Positions 46,359 to 56,185 are shown, numbered from the stretch's first letter. The stretch is 64,000 bases of DNA from Methylobacterium soli (GCF_008806385.1 NZ_VZZK01000010.1:124001-188000), one strand, 5' to 3'. Translations and numbers: made by a program. Notes: generated from the letters alone by a model not told the origin.

Positions 46359-47851
46359 TGCGGATCCGGGGATGGCTGGCGGCCACGGGTCTGGCCGCGC
46401 TCACGGGCGGCTGCATGGTCGGGCCCGATTACGCGCGTCCCTCCGTCGAGACGCCGCTCGCCTTCAAGGAAGGCGGCCAGCGGGAGGACAGCGCCGCCGC
46501 CGTCGCGTCGAAGAAGGGCTGGCGCCCGGCCCAGCCGAATGACGGGGCCGAGCGCGGCGACTGGTGGCGGGTGTTCAAGGACCCGGCCCTCGACCGGCTG
46601 GTGCGCCTCGTCGACGTCGACAGCCAGACCCTGCGCCAAGCGGTGGCGGGCTACAGGCAGGCCCGCGCCCTGGTGGAGCAGGCCCGCGCCGCCCTCTACC
46701 CCACGGTGATCGGGGCGCCCGGGATCTCGCGCGTCCGGGCGGGCGGCGTCGAGCGGACCAATGTCTCGCTCCAGGGGCAGGCGAGCTGGGAGCTGGACCT
46801 GTTCGGCGGCACCCGCCGCAACATCGAGAGCGAGGTCGCCGCGGCCCAGTCCGACGCGGCGCAGGTCGGGCTCGTGCGCCTCTCGGTGCAGGCGGAAGTG
46901 GTCACGAACTACCTGCAACTGCGCTACGCGGATGCCCTGCAGCGTCTCCTGAACGAGACGGTGGAGGCCTACAAGCGCACCCTCGCGATCACCGAGAACC
47001 AGTACAATGCGGGCGTCGCCGCCCGCTCGGACGTGATCACGGCGCAGACGCAGGTCGAGACGACGCGGGCCTCCGCCATCGCGGTCGGCCTGCAGCGGGC
47101 GACCTTCGAGCACGCCATCGCGCTCCTCATCGGGCGCCCGCCCTCGGAGGTCTCGATCCCGGTGGCGAGCCTCGGCGCCCGCCCGCCCGCGGTGCCGGTC
47201 GGCATCCCATCCGCCTTGCTGGAGCGCCGCCCGGACGTGGCCCAGGCCGAGCGCACCGTGCAGAGCCAGAGCGAGCTGATCGGCGTGGCGGTCGCGGCCT
47301 TCTACCCGACCGTGACGCTCTCGGCCTCCGGCGGCATCTCGGGCGATCCGCGCAACGGCCTGTTCTCGGCGGCCAACCAGGTCTGGTCGGTGGCCGCCGC
47401 CGGCACCGAGGTGCTGTTCGACGGCGGCGCGCGCTCGGCCGCGCTCCAGGCCTCGCGGGCGGCCTATGACGGGGCGGTGGCCAATTACCGGCAGGTGGTG
47501 CTCACGGCCTTCAGCGAGGTCGAGAACGGGTTGGCCGGCGTGCGCATCCTCGCCCGCCAGCAGGCCGCGCAGGACGCGGCCGTGGCCTCGGCGCGGCGCG
47601 CCGTCGAGATCACCCTCAACGAGTATCGCGCCGGCACCCAGAACTTCACCACGGTCATCACCGCCCAGGCGCTCGCCCTCAACAACGAGGTCGCGGCGCT
47701 CCAGGTCAGGCTCAACCGCTACACCACGGCGGTGTCGCTGATCCGGGCCCTCGGGGGCGGCTGGGACGTGCGCAGCCTGCCGGGCGGTCCGGAGCTCCTC
47801 GGCGCCCGCCTGCCGATCGACGGCGGCCAGGCGGTGCGCCCCGACGAGTAG
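46355..47851 (+). CDS. Outer-membrane efflux lipoprotein, NodT family
   Basis: 498 residues beginning at the ATG that overlaps the pump stop. Lipobox LTGGC (Cys near residue 20), then MVGPDYARP, the usual mature start of NodT/OprM-type channels. Two repeats of the OEP helical/beta unit are visible (ELDLFGGTRRNIESEVAAAQ and AAGTEVLFDGGARSAALQAS). It forms the trimeric outer-membrane exit duct for the adaptor and pumps of this operon. Confidence 0.94.
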   Translation: MMRIRGWLAATGLAALTGGCMVGPDYARPSVETPLAFKEGGQREDSAAAVASKKGWRPAQPNDGAERGDWWRVFKDPALDRLVRLVDVDSQTLRQAVAGYRQARALVEQARAALYPTVIGAPGISRVRAGGVERTNVSLQGQASWELDLFGGTRRNIESEVAAAQSDAAQVGLVRLSVQAEVVTNYLQLRYADALQRLLNETVEAYKRTLAITENQYNAGVAARSDVITAQTQVETTRASAIAVGLQRATFEHAIALLIGRPPSEVSIPVASLGARPPAVPVGIPSALLERRPDVAQAERTVQSQSELIGVAVAAFYPTVTLSASGGISGDPRNGLFSAANQVWSVAAAGTEVLFDGGARSAALQASRAAYDGAVANYRQVVLTAFSEVENGLAGVRILARQQAAQDAAVASARRAVEITLNEYRAGTQNFTTVITAQALALNNEVAALQVRLNRYTTAVSLIRALGGGWDVRSLPGGPELLGARLPIDGGQAVRPDE

Positions 47852-47981
47852 GGCGGCGGGCGCCCCCGATTCCCAGCGCACGGAGGCGTGATCCGCCGGA
47901 ACGCCCCGCCTCACCGGCCGTTTGACGTGCGATCCCGCCGGCTCAGCTTGCGGCGGGTCCGATCGCACCCGGAGCTTGCCG

Positions 47982-49502
47982 ATGGAACGGACCGTCACTC
48001 TCAACGGGCCTGCCGCCTGCGGCACGAAGGCCGCCCCGCCCTGCACCCTCGTGATCTTCGGGGCCGCGGGCGACCTGACCAAGCGCCTGCTGATGCCCGC
48101 GCTCTACAACCTCTCCGGTGCCGGCCTCCTCGCCGAGGGCTTCAAGATCCTGGGCGTCGACCACAACGACAACAGCGACGAGGGCCTGCGCCAGGACCTC
48201 ACCGCCACGATGGAATCCTTCACCAAGGACGCCACCTCGGAATTCCACGCCGACCACATCGACCCGAAGGCCTGGGGCTTCGTGCGGGACCGGATCCAGT
48301 TCCTGAAGGGCGATTTCGAGGATGCGGCTGCCTATGCGGCGCTGAAGGACCGGATCGAGGGCAGCGTGGTGTTCTACCTCGCGGTGGCGGCCCGCTTCTT
48401 CGGGCCGATCGTCGAGCATCTGGGGCAGGCCGGCCTGCTCAAGCAGCAGGACGGCGCCTTCCGGCGCGTCGTGATCGAGAAGCCCTTCGGTTCCGACCTC
48501 GCCTCGGCCCAGGCGCTCAACGCCCGCATCCTGAAACAGGCCGACGAGAGCCAGTTCTACCGGATCGACCATTTCCTGGGCAAGGAGACGGTCCAGAGCA
48601 TCATGGCGCTCCGCTTCGCCAACGGCATGCTGGAGCCGATCTGGCGGCGCGAATACGTCGACCACGTCCAGATCACCGCGGCCGAGACCATCGGGGTCGA
48701 GGATCGCGGCGGCTTCTACGAGCCGACCGGGGCTTTGCGCGACATGGTGCCGAACCACCTGTTCCAGCTCCTCTGCATGGTGGCGATGGAGCCGCCGAAC
48801 TCCTTCGAGGCCGAGGCGGTGCGCAGCGAGAAGGCCAAGGTCGCCGAGGCCGTGCGGCCGATCGAGCCGGGGGATGCCGTGCGCGGGCAGTACACGGCGG
48901 GCACCGAGAAGGGGACGGCCGTCATCGGCTACCGGGACGAGCCGCACGTGGCCAAGGATTCCAACACCGAGACCTACGTCGCCGTGAAGCTCCAGATCGA
49001 GAACTGGCGCTGGGCCGGGGTGCCGTTCTACCTGCGCACCGGCAAGCGCATGACCGATCGCCTCACCGAGATCGCGATCCACTTCAAGCCGCCGCCGTTC
49101 CGCCTCTTCAGCCAGAGCGCGGTGACGGAACTCGCCCCGAACGTGATGCGCCTGATGATCGACCCCGAGCAGGGCTCCAGCACGGTGCTGAACGTGAAGC
49201 GGCCCGGGCCGCAGATGCGGCTCGGCCGGGTCACCACCACGTTCCGCTACGGCGACTTCTTCACCGAGCCGCCGAATGTCGGGTACGAGACCCTGCTGTA
49301 CGATTGCATGGTGGGCGACGCGACCCTGTTCCAGCGCGCCGACAACATCGAAGCCGGCTGGGCCGCGGTGGATCCGCTGCTGAAAGCCTGGAAGAGCGCG
49401 GGCGTCGAGGATTACGCGGCCGGCACGGACGGGCCGAAGGGGGCCGAGGACCTCCTCGCCCGCGACGGCCGGCAATGGCTGCCCCTCGACGGCACCTCCT
49501 GA
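47982..49502 (+). CDS. zwf: Glucose-6-phosphate 1-dehydrogenase
   Basis: 506 residues from the ATG at 47982 (CCCGGAGC ribosome site). NADP-binding fingerprint FGAAGDLTKRLLMPAL (residues 26-41), substrate-site signature RIDHFLGKE with the catalytic His, and EKPFGSDLASAQALN. It catalyses entry into the oxidative pentose phosphate or Entner-Doudoroff route, supplying NADPH. No pgl or edd gene follows, unlike in many proteobacteria. Confidence 0.96.
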   Translation: MERTVTLNGPAACGTKAAPPCTLVIFGAAGDLTKRLLMPALYNLSGAGLLAEGFKILGVDHNDNSDEGLRQDLTATMESFTKDATSEFHADHIDPKAWGFVRDRIQFLKGDFEDAAAYAALKDRIEGSVVFYLAVAARFFGPIVEHLGQAGLLKQQDGAFRRVVIEKPFGSDLASAQALNARILKQADESQFYRIDHFLGKETVQSIMALRFANGMLEPIWRREYVDHVQITAAETIGVEDRGGFYEPTGALRDMVPNHLFQLLCMVAMEPPNSFEAEAVRSEKAKVAEAVRPIEPGDAVRGQYTAGTEKGTAVIGYRDEPHVAKDSNTETYVAVKLQIENWRWAGVPFYLRTGKRMTDRLTEIAIHFKPPPFRLFSQSAVTELAPNVMRLMIDPEQGSSTVLNVKRPGPQMRLGRVTTTFRYGDFFTEPPNVGYETLLYDCMVGDATLFQRADNIEAGWAAVDPLLKAWKSAGVEDYAAGTDGPKGAEDLLARDGRQWLPLDGTS

Positions 49503-49505
49503 TCC

Positions 49506-50294
49506 TCAGGCGGGCGGCGCCGCGGCGCGGCCGCGCCCCGGCACCTGCCGCATCGGGTGCAGGTCGTCCAGATCGTCGTGGTGGAGGAGCGCCACGCCGG
49601 TGGCGGCCGCGAGCTTGCGGGCGGCCGGGGTGAAGCCCGCATTCGAGACCACCGCCGCCATGTCGCCCGACCAGTAGCGGCAGGCGGCGGCGACCTCCTG
49701 CACGGCGGCGTTGCCGACGGGCTTCGCGTAGCGCTTGCACTGCACCACGAGGCGGACGCGATCGCGTTCGGCCACGATGTCGGCGCCCTGGTCGCCGCTG
49801 GCCTGGGTGGCGTGCGCGCGCCAGCCCGCCGCCGTGAGGCGGGCGGCGCAGAACTGCTCGTAGGCGATCCCGTCCTCGGGCGCCTCGGCCGCGTCGGGCA
49901 GGATGACGGCCGCCGCGACCGCCTCGACGATGGCCACCATCGCGTCCCAGTGCGGCTCGGCGTAATCCGCAAAGCCCCTTGCCTCGATCTCCGGCAGGAT
50001 CGTGCGCTCGACGAAATAGTCGCGCTCGCGCAGCCAGCCATCCTCGATCAGGTTGCCGTAGGGATCGACGAAGCTCTCCTGGCGCCGCCGCAGGGCCAGG
50101 GTGCGGGCGTGGCGCCGGGCGATGCCGCGCACCCGCTTCCGGAACCGGCGCGGCCGGTCGAGCGCCCAGATCAGGATCGCCGCCAGGGCGAGCGCCGTGA
50201 GGGCGAAGGCGGGGCGGCCGTACCAGAGCCCGAGCCCGCCCCCGATCACGCTGGTCCAGAACAGGCGTCCGACGATGTGGGGCTGGCCGGACAT
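49506..50294 (-). CDS. Membrane-anchored Mrr-like restriction endonuclease
   Basis: 262 residues. Two N-terminal hydrophobic helices (residues 10-45) then a cytoplasmic domain. The last 110 residues form an Mrr-type PD-(D/E)xK nuclease: FCAARLTAAGWRAHAT, the acidic residue in GDQGADIVAE, the QCKRY core (Gln-x-Lys) and AVQEVAAACRYW. Mrr enzymes cut methylated DNA, but membrane-tethered members are of unknown role, perhaps acting on incoming DNA. It converges on zwf, 3 bases apart. Confidence 0.85.
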   Translation of the reverse strand: MSGQPHIVGRLFWTSVIGGGLGLWYGRPAFALTALALAAILIWALDRPRRFRKRVRGIARRHARTLALRRRQESFVDPYGNLIEDGWLRERDYFVERTILPEIEARGFADYAEPHWDAMVAIVEAVAAAVILPDAAEAPEDGIAYEQFCAARLTAAGWRAHATQASGDQGADIVAERDRVRLVVQCKRYAKPVGNAAVQEVAAACRYWSGDMAAVVSNAGFTPAARKLAAATGVALLHHDDLDDLHPMRQVPGRGRAAAPPA

Positions 50295-50849
50295 GAGGCG
50301 TCCTCGGATCGTCCGCGCGGGAAGCCGCGCTGCCCCTGAGAGCGCCCGGCCGAGGCCCCGACCCTTGGCAGCACCTCCTTGCCCCATCTCTAACGCCGGC
50401 GCGCGGCCCCCCGGGCGCGCCGCCCCGCGGCGGGCGGGGCCGCGCCCGACGCCGCCGCCCGGGGGAGCGGCATCAGCGCGCCGCATGCGGGCGGACGGCG
50501 GGGAGGGATGTCTCTAAGCCGTTGGGGCGCGGCCGTTATCCGGTCCGCTGAGGCGAGCCCCGCCCCGGCGCGGCCGCCCGGGCCAGGCCGGCCGCGCCGG
50601 GGCGAGATCGGGCCGCGTTCGGCTCGACGGGCGGGCTCGAGGCGGTGAACCGGCTGTGGATAGCGCCGGGACAATCCGGTGAAATGCGCCAGGGACGGCA
50701 CCCGAGATCCTGTCCCGGATCTTGATGCGGAGGCCGGCCGTCGCGCGGCCGGATGTCCTTGCGGGGATCGCGCCCCGACTTGGCGAAACCTTCGAGCCTC
50801 GGCGCTCGGGCGCGGGATGCGACCCGCGCGCCCGCCCGTCCCGGGCCCG
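50295..50849. other. High-GC intergenic region, no supported gene
   Basis: 555 bases between the nuclease and the second mucR-like gene. Frames are open on several phases because of GC bias, but none has a start with a ribosome site or any family motif. Confidence 0.5.
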
Positions 50850-51356
50850 TCAGGCCTCGGCGGCGGCGGCCCGGGGGCGGCGGGCGCGGGCCGGCTTCGC
50901 CTCGACCGCCGGCTTCGCCTCGACCGGTGCCGCCTTGGAGCGGGACTTCCGGCGCTGCTGGCCGAGGCCCATGCTCTTGGCGAGTTCCGAGCGGGCGGCG
51001 GCGTAGTTCGGGGCCACCATCGGGTAATCGGCCGCGAGGTTCCACTTCGTCCGATACTGGTCGGGCGTCATGTCGTAGCGGGTGCGCAGGTGCCGCTTGA
51101 GCGATTTGAACTTCTTCCCGTCTTCGAGGCAGACGATGTAATCGGGCGTGATCGAGCGCTTCACCGACACGGCCGGCGTCAACGGCTCGACCTTCTCCTC
51201 CACGGGCGCGCTCGACAGGCGGTTCAGCGTGCCGTGCACGGACGCGATCAGGCTCGGAAGCTCGGTGACCGGCACGGAATTGTTGCTGACGAAGGCGGAC
51301 ACGATGTCGGCCGCGAGCTCGATGTAATCCGGCGAAACGCCGCTTTCGGTGGACAT
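50850..51356 (-). CDS. mucR: MucR/Ros-family transcriptional regulator, second copy
   Basis: 168 residues from the ATG at 51356 (CAGGGG ribosome site). Helical N-terminus [20 protein letters not shown], the finger region [18 protein letters not shown] and the tail [20 protein letters not shown]. It keeps the Cys-x-x-Asp and first His ligands, but the residues in the second His position read RTRYDM where Ros has RTHH, so the fourth zinc ligand is missing. Together with the copy at 33 kb, each lacks a different ligand. A basic Ala/Lys tail follows. Confidence 0.9.
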   Translation of the reverse strand: MSTESGVSPDYIELAADIVSAFVSNNSVPVTELPSLIASVHGTLNRLSSAPVEEKVEPLTPAVSVKRSITPDYIVCLEDGKKFKSLKRHLRTRYDMTPDQYRTKWNLAADYPMVAPNYAAARSELAKSMGLGQQRRKSRSKAAPVEAKPAVEAKPARARRPRAAAAEA

Positions 51357-51973
51357 CGTGATCCCCTGTTGATCGATGGCAATGTGCCGCAAACGCTCGT
51401 GAGGCATAGGCCCTGAGAAAATCGGGCGGCGGATGTTCGTGATCTCCGAGCTACTATGGTGTTATAAATTATAAGGCAAGAGGCAAGTGCAATGACGAGC
51501 GATATCCAGATTGTTGACTGGATGAGTTGCCCTCAGGCCGGACTAACGACGCATAAGTTGCGAAACGCGCGATCGAACGGATGAAACGGTGGCATCAGCG
51601 CGTGCGGGTTGCGTAGGCATTGCCTGCAAGAGCGTCCTGGGTCCGGGAATTCTACAGGATCAGCCTCGACTTAAGGCCGGAAATGCCTGAATTGAGCCCT
51701 CTCAACCATCGGTTGAGGCGTCGTGGCCTCAGCGGGAGGCCCGAAACGATTCAGGCACGGGTGCAGCCAGAATACCCATGAAGGATCCGAAGCAAGCGTC
51801 GTAATATTTACGCAAAAGTCGGACGAGCGACGGAGGTTTCAAAGGTTGTTCTATCACATCTTCGCGAGGCGCCCGTGCAACGTGGCATCTCGGATGTTTG
51901 TGCGGAAGGGGACGGAGATGGGCGCCGCCGGCGCGCCGAGCCGATCGCCGAGACTTGATCTCCCGCGAAGAAA
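51357..51973. other. AT-richer upstream region of mucR 2, no supported gene
   Basis: 617 bases. The most AT-rich part (about 51450-51480, GTGTTATAAATTATAAGG) lies roughly 100 bases before the mucR start and probably carries its promoter; AT-rich runs are the preferred targets of MucR itself. A 113-codon frame at 51723-52064 overlaps the aldolase gene antisense and lacks support. Confidence 0.5.
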
Positions 51974-52690
51974 TCAGGCCGGGTTTTCGTCGAAACCGAG
52001 GGCGGCAGGGGGCGATCCGGTCTCGTCGCCGTCCTGCGCGATCTCGGCGGGGCGGGGGCCGTAGGATTTGAAGCGCTCCACCGTCCGGGCGATCTCGGCA
52101 TCGTCGAGGACGATCGGGGCGCCGACCTGGAGGGCGATGGCGTATTGCCGGCACAGGGTCTCGACCTCGAGGGCGAGCCACAGGGCCCTGGCGAGGTCCG
52201 GCCCGATCGCGATCATGCCGTGATTGGCGAGCAGGCAGGCCTTGCGGTCCTCGAGCGCCGCGAGGGCGGCCACCGACAGGGCCTCGGTGCCGTAGGAGGC
52301 GTAGGGCGCGCAGCGGATCGTCGGGCCGCCGGCCGCCGCGATCATGTAATGCACCGCCGGGATCTCGCGTCCGCAGAGCGCGAAGGCCGTGGCGTAGGTC
52401 GGGTGGGCGTGCACCACCGCGCCGATCTCGGGCCGGGCCCGCAGGATGTCCCGGTGGAAGCGCCACTCGGAGGAGGGCGGGAGCGCGTGGGCGTGGTGCC
52501 CCGCGAAATCCATCGGCACGATGTGCTCGGGCGTCAGGTCCTCGGCGGGAATGCCCGAGGGCGTGACCAGGAAGCCGGCCCCGGCCCGCACCGAGATGTT
52601 GCCGGAGGTGCCCTGGCTGAGCCCCAGCGCGATGAGCTGGCGCATCGCCGCCACGATGGCGGTCCGGAGGGTGAGGTCGGAGGACGGCAT
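51974..52690 (-). CDS. Class II aldolase/adducin family protein (L-fuculose-phosphate aldolase-like)
   Basis: 238 residues. TSGNISVR (phosphate site, near residue 28), VVHAHPTYATAFAL with the zinc His pair, and ANHGMIAIGPDLARAL with the third His identify a FucA/AraD-type enzyme. It would cleave a sugar phosphate to dihydroxyacetone phosphate and an aldehyde, or act on a methylthioribulose phosphate; the substrate is not fixed. It lacks neighbours of a sugar pathway. Confidence 0.87.
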   Translation of the reverse strand: MPSSDLTLRTAIVAAMRQLIALGLSQGTSGNISVRAGAGFLVTPSGIPAEDLTPEHIVPMDFAGHHAHALPPSSEWRFHRDILRARPEIGAVVHAHPTYATAFALCGREIPAVHYMIAAAGGPTIRCAPYASYGTEALSVAALAALEDRKACLLANHGMIAIGPDLARALWLALEVETLCRQYAIALQVGAPIVLDDAEIARTVERFKSYGPRPAEIAQDGDETGSPPAALGFDENPA

Positions 52691-52814
52691 GATTCGTCTG
52701 GTAGCCGATGGCACCGGCCGGGGGAACCGGCCCGGGACACGCCGCCGCGAAACGCCCCCGGGCAGGAAACCCCCTTCCGGGCCAACCGTTGACGCGTCAG
52801 GAGACCTGAGGAGC

Positions 52815-52976
52815 ATGACGATGCAGCCCGATTGGATCAGCATCGCGCAGGTGGCGCGGGAGCTCGGAATCGACGAGGCCGAGGCCCGCGCCCTGGCCGA
52901 GCGGATGCGCTGGCCGACGGTGTTCAAGGCCGACGACACCCTGGTTCTGCCGCCCCGTCCGCTCACGGGCGGCTGA
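52815..52976 (+). CDS. Small helix-turn-helix-like protein, hypothetical
   Basis: 53 residues with a CTGAGGAG ribosome site. ISIAQVARELGIDEAEARAL reads like a recognition helix pair, and the rest is WPTVFKADDTLVLPPR. It may be a small DNA-binding or excisionase-like protein, but this is an impression only. Divergent from the aldolase gene. Confidence 0.5.
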   Translation: MTMQPDWISIAQVARELGIDEAEARALAERMRWPTVFKADDTLVLPPRPLTGG

Positions 52977-53067
52977 GCCGGCGCGTCCGAATTTTGCGAA
53001 GGCCCCGGCGGCGCGTGGTCCCGCGCGTTTCCGCCCTCGGAGAATCCGGCTAACGCTTCCGGCCGGC

Positions 53068-53127
53068 GTTACCGCGGGCGCGTCCCGGTTGCCGCAGGCG
53101 CGTGCTAGTTGCCGCGGGCGCGTCCTG
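53068..53127. repeat. 20-base tandem repeat, three copies
   Basis: Units at 53068-53087, 53088-53107 and 53108-53127 (GTTGCCGCGGGCGCGTCCTG type) lie 78 bases upstream of the acyl-CoA synthetase start. Confidence 0.85.
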
Positions 53128-53204
53128 GCGGGCGCCAGGATTGCGCGTCCATCCGGGCGACGGGACGCCGCGCGTGGCAGGCCGCACGAGGGGCGCCGAC
53201 CGGG

Positions 53205-55907
53205 ATGAGCACCTACCGTTTCGAGGCGCTGCTGCGCCCGCGCTCGATCGCCTTCGCGGGCGCCGGGGCGCGCGAGGGCTCCCTCGGCCGCGCCGTGCTG
53301 GAGAACCTGCGGGCGGCGGGCTTTCCCGGGCCGCTCTGGCCCGTGAACCCACGCCATGACACGGTCGACGGCATCCCGTGCGTGCCGAGCGTCGCCGATC
53401 TCGCCGCCGCGCCCGACCTCGTGGTGATCGCAGCCCCCCCCGCGGCGGTGCCGGAGATCGTCGCGGAGGCCGGCCGCAAGGGCGCGGGCGCCGCCGTGAT
53501 CCTGACCGCCGATCTCGGCGAGGCGCCGGGGGATGCGGGGCCGCAGGCCCGCGCCCTTGGCCGGCGCTACGGCCTGCGCCTCCTCGGCCCCAACAGCATC
53601 GGCCTCGCCGTGCCGGGCGCGAAGCTCAATGCCAGCCTGCTCGCCCGCGCGCCGGCGCCGGGGGATCTCGCCCTGGTCTCCCAATCGGGCACGATCGCCT
53701 CCGGCATCGTCGAGTGGGCGGCCCGGCGGGATGTCGGATTCTCGGCGGTGCTGTCGCTCGGCCGCGCCTGCGACGTCGATGTCGCCGATTGCCTCGACCA
53801 TTTCGCGAGCGATCTCGGCACCCGGGCGATCCTGCTCTGCCTCAAGACCGTGCCGGATGCCCGCAAGTTCATGAGCGCGGCCCGCGCCGCCGCCCGGGCC
53901 AAGCCCGTCGTGGTCCTGCGCACCGGCCGCCACGAGGCCGCGCCGCGCCGGATCGAGACCCATACGGGGGCGCTGGCCAAGCCCGACGCGGTCTACCGGG
54001 CGGCCTTCCGCCGGGCGGGCCTCCTCGCGGTGGAGGATCTCGACGAGATGTTCTCCGCCGTCGAGACGCTGGGGCGCCAGCGCCCCTTTCCGGGCAAGCG
54101 CCTCGCGATCCTGACAAATGGGCGCGGCATCGGCGTGCTGGCGGCGGACCGGCTGGCCGACCGGGGCGGCACGCTCGCCGAGATCACCCCGGCGCCAGGG
54201 CTCGGCCCGGGAACTGCGCTCGGCCCCGAGGCGGGGCCCGGCAACCCGGTCGATCTCGGGATCGATGCGGATGCGGCGGCCTACGAGACGGCGCTCGCGC
54301 CGCTGCTCGCCGACCGGGCCAACGATGCGGTGCTGGCGATCCACGTCCCCACCGCCCGCTCGGACGGCACCGCGGTCGCGGCCGCCATCGCCGGCACGGT
54401 GCGCCGGGCCCAGGCCGCCTCGGGCCGCAGGAAGCCGGTCTTCGCCGTCTCCCTCGGGGAGGACGCCGCCGCCACCCGGCTCCTGACGGAGGCCGGGATC
54501 CCGCGCTTCGCCACCGATTCGGATGCGGTCGAGGGCTTCCTGCACCTCGTGCATTACCGGGAGGCGCAGGACGACCTGATGCGGACGCCGGATTCGCTGC
54601 CGCGCGACTTCGCCCCCGATGTCGAGGCCGCCCGCGCGATCGTGGCCCGCGCGCTCAAGCAGGGCGCCACCTGGCTCGACCCCCTCGGCGTCGCCGACCT
54701 CCTGAAGGCCTACGACATCCCGAGCGTGCCCCTGACGCTCGCCCCCGACATCGACGCGGCGGCGAGCGCCGCCTGGCCGATCCTGGCGCAGGGCGGCACC
54801 GTGGCGCTGAAGGTCGTCTCGCCCGACATCGTGCACAAGTCCGATATCGGCGGCGTGCGGCTCGATCTCACCAGCGAGGCCGATGTGCGCGAGGCCGCGC
54901 GCGCGATCCTGGCCCGGGCGCGCCGCGAGCGGCCCGAGGCCCGCATCACCGGCTTCGCGGTGCAGCCGATGGTGCGCAAGGGCCGCCGGCGCGAGTTGAT
55001 CGCGGGGCTCGCCGAGGATCCGACCTTCGGGCCCGTCGTGGTGTTCGGGCGCGGCGGCACCGCGGTCGAGGTCATCGACGACCGGGCGCTCGGCCTGCCG
55101 CCCCTCGACCTCGCCCTCGCGAGCGAGCTGATCGCGCGCACCCGCGTCGCCCGGCGCCTCGCCGCCTACCGGGACGTGCCGGCCGCCGACACCCGGGCGG
55201 TCGCCCTCGTCCTGGTGAAGCTCGCCCAGCTCGCCGCCGACCTGCCGCAGGTGCGCGAGCTCGACATCAACCCGCTCCTCGCCGACGCCTCCGGCGCCGT
55301 GGCCCTCGATGCGCGCGTCATGATCTGCCGCGACCCGCGCAAGCCGGGCCGTCCGGCCCGCGGCCGGGGCCATCCGCGCTTCGCGATCCGGCCCTACCCG
55401 GTCGAGTGGGAGCGGACCATGATGCTCAAGGGCCGGCGCATTCTCGTGCGCCCGGTCCGGCCCGAGGACGAGGGCATGTTCCGCGCCTTCTTCCAGTCCG
55501 TGAGCGAGGAGGACCTGCGCCTGCGCTTCTTCTCGCCGGTGCGCGAGTTTAGCCACGCCTTCCTGGTCCGCCTGACGCAGCTCGACTACGCGCGCGCCAT
55601 CGCCTTCGTGGCCATCGACGTGGAGACCGGCGCGATGCTCGGCGCCGTGCGCCTCCACGCCGACGCCAACCACGAGAGCGGCGAGTACGCGATCCTGATC
55701 CGCTCCGACCGCAAGGGCACCGGGCTCGGCTACGCCCTGATGCGCCTGATGATCGACTGGGCCCGGGCCGAGGGCATCCGCCGCGTCGAGGGCAGCGTGC
55801 TCGCCGAGAACCGGCCGATGCTCGCCGTCTGCCGCCGTCTCGGATTCACCGTGCACCCGGACCGGGAGGATATGGGGGTGATGAAGGTCGCGCTGGCGAT
55901 GGCTTGA
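53205..55907 (+). CDS. ADP-forming acyl-CoA synthetase fused to GNAT acetyltransferase (Pat-like)
   Basis: 900 residues from the ATG at 53205. Order: CoA-binding domain, succinyl-CoA-synthetase-like ligase domain with His253 in THTGALA (the likely phosphohistidine), ATP-grasp domain (VALKVVSPDIVHKSDIGGV, near residue 530), then a C-terminal GNAT domain (residues 740-900) with GTGLGYALMRLMIDWA and ENRPMLAVCRRLGF. Related proteins (Pat/PatZ) acetylate and switch off acyl-CoA synthetases; in them the ligase half is often inactive. Here His is retained, so catalysis may remain. Possibly a sensor of acetyl-CoA. Confidence 0.92.
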   Translation: MSTYRFEALLRPRSIAFAGAGAREGSLGRAVLENLRAAGFPGPLWPVNPRHDTVDGIPCVPSVADLAAAPDLVVIAAPPAAVPEIVAEAGRKGAGAAVILTADLGEAPGDAGPQARALGRRYGLRLLGPNSIGLAVPGAKLNASLLARAPAPGDLALVSQSGTIASGIVEWAARRDVGFSAVLSLGRACDVDVADCLDHFASDLGTRAILLCLKTVPDARKFMSAARAAARAKPVVVLRTGRHEAAPRRIETHTGALAKPDAVYRAAFRRAGLLAVEDLDEMFSAVETLGRQRPFPGKRLAILTNGRGIGVLAADRLADRGGTLAEITPAPGLGPGTALGPEAGPGNPVDLGIDADAAAYETALAPLLADRANDAVLAIHVPTARSDGTAVAAAIAGTVRRAQAASGRRKPVFAVSLGEDAAATRLLTEAGIPRFATDSDAVEGFLHLVHYREAQDDLMRTPDSLPRDFAPDVEAARAIVARALKQGATWLDPLGVADLLKAYDIPSVPLTLAPDIDAAASAAWPILAQGGTVALKVVSPDIVHKSDIGGVRLDLTSEADVREAARAILARARRERPEARITGFAVQPMVRKGRRRELIAGLAEDPTFGPVVVFGRGGTAVEVIDDRALGLPPLDLALASELIARTRVARRLAAYRDVPAADTRAVALVLVKLAQLAADLPQVRELDINPLLADASGAVALDARVMICRDPRKPGRPARGRGHPRFAIRPYPVEWERTMMLKGRRILVRPVRPEDEGMFRAFFQSVSEEDLRLRFFSPVREFSHAFLVRLTQLDYARAIAFVAIDVETGAMLGAVRLHADANHESGEYAILIRSDRKGTGLGYALMRLMIDWARAEGIRRVEGSVLAENRPMLAVCRRLGFTVHPDREDMGVMKVALAMA

Positions 55908-56185
55908 TCCACCCAACCAGAGATTGAGCCTTTGGCCGTCCTGTCCCGAGCGCCGCAGGCCGGGCGACATTGCGTCAGACAGCGGAATATTAAATCAAGA
56001 GTTGCAGATCGGGCTGACTATTGCATCTGGATAGATTATTTGTATAGATTTGTATCATCAGCACAGTGCCGGATTTGAGCTTGATCTAGACAAATCGCGG
56101 AAATCCGACATCTCATCCCCGAGATGAGCGTGCCGTCTTTGTCGAAAAACGCATTTGAGATCGGCATATTGGGGAAGGTGGCCCG

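Noticed and set aside
51723..52064. A 113-codon frame overlapping the aldolase gene.
   Set aside because: It lies antisense to a well-supported gene and has no motif or ribosome site.
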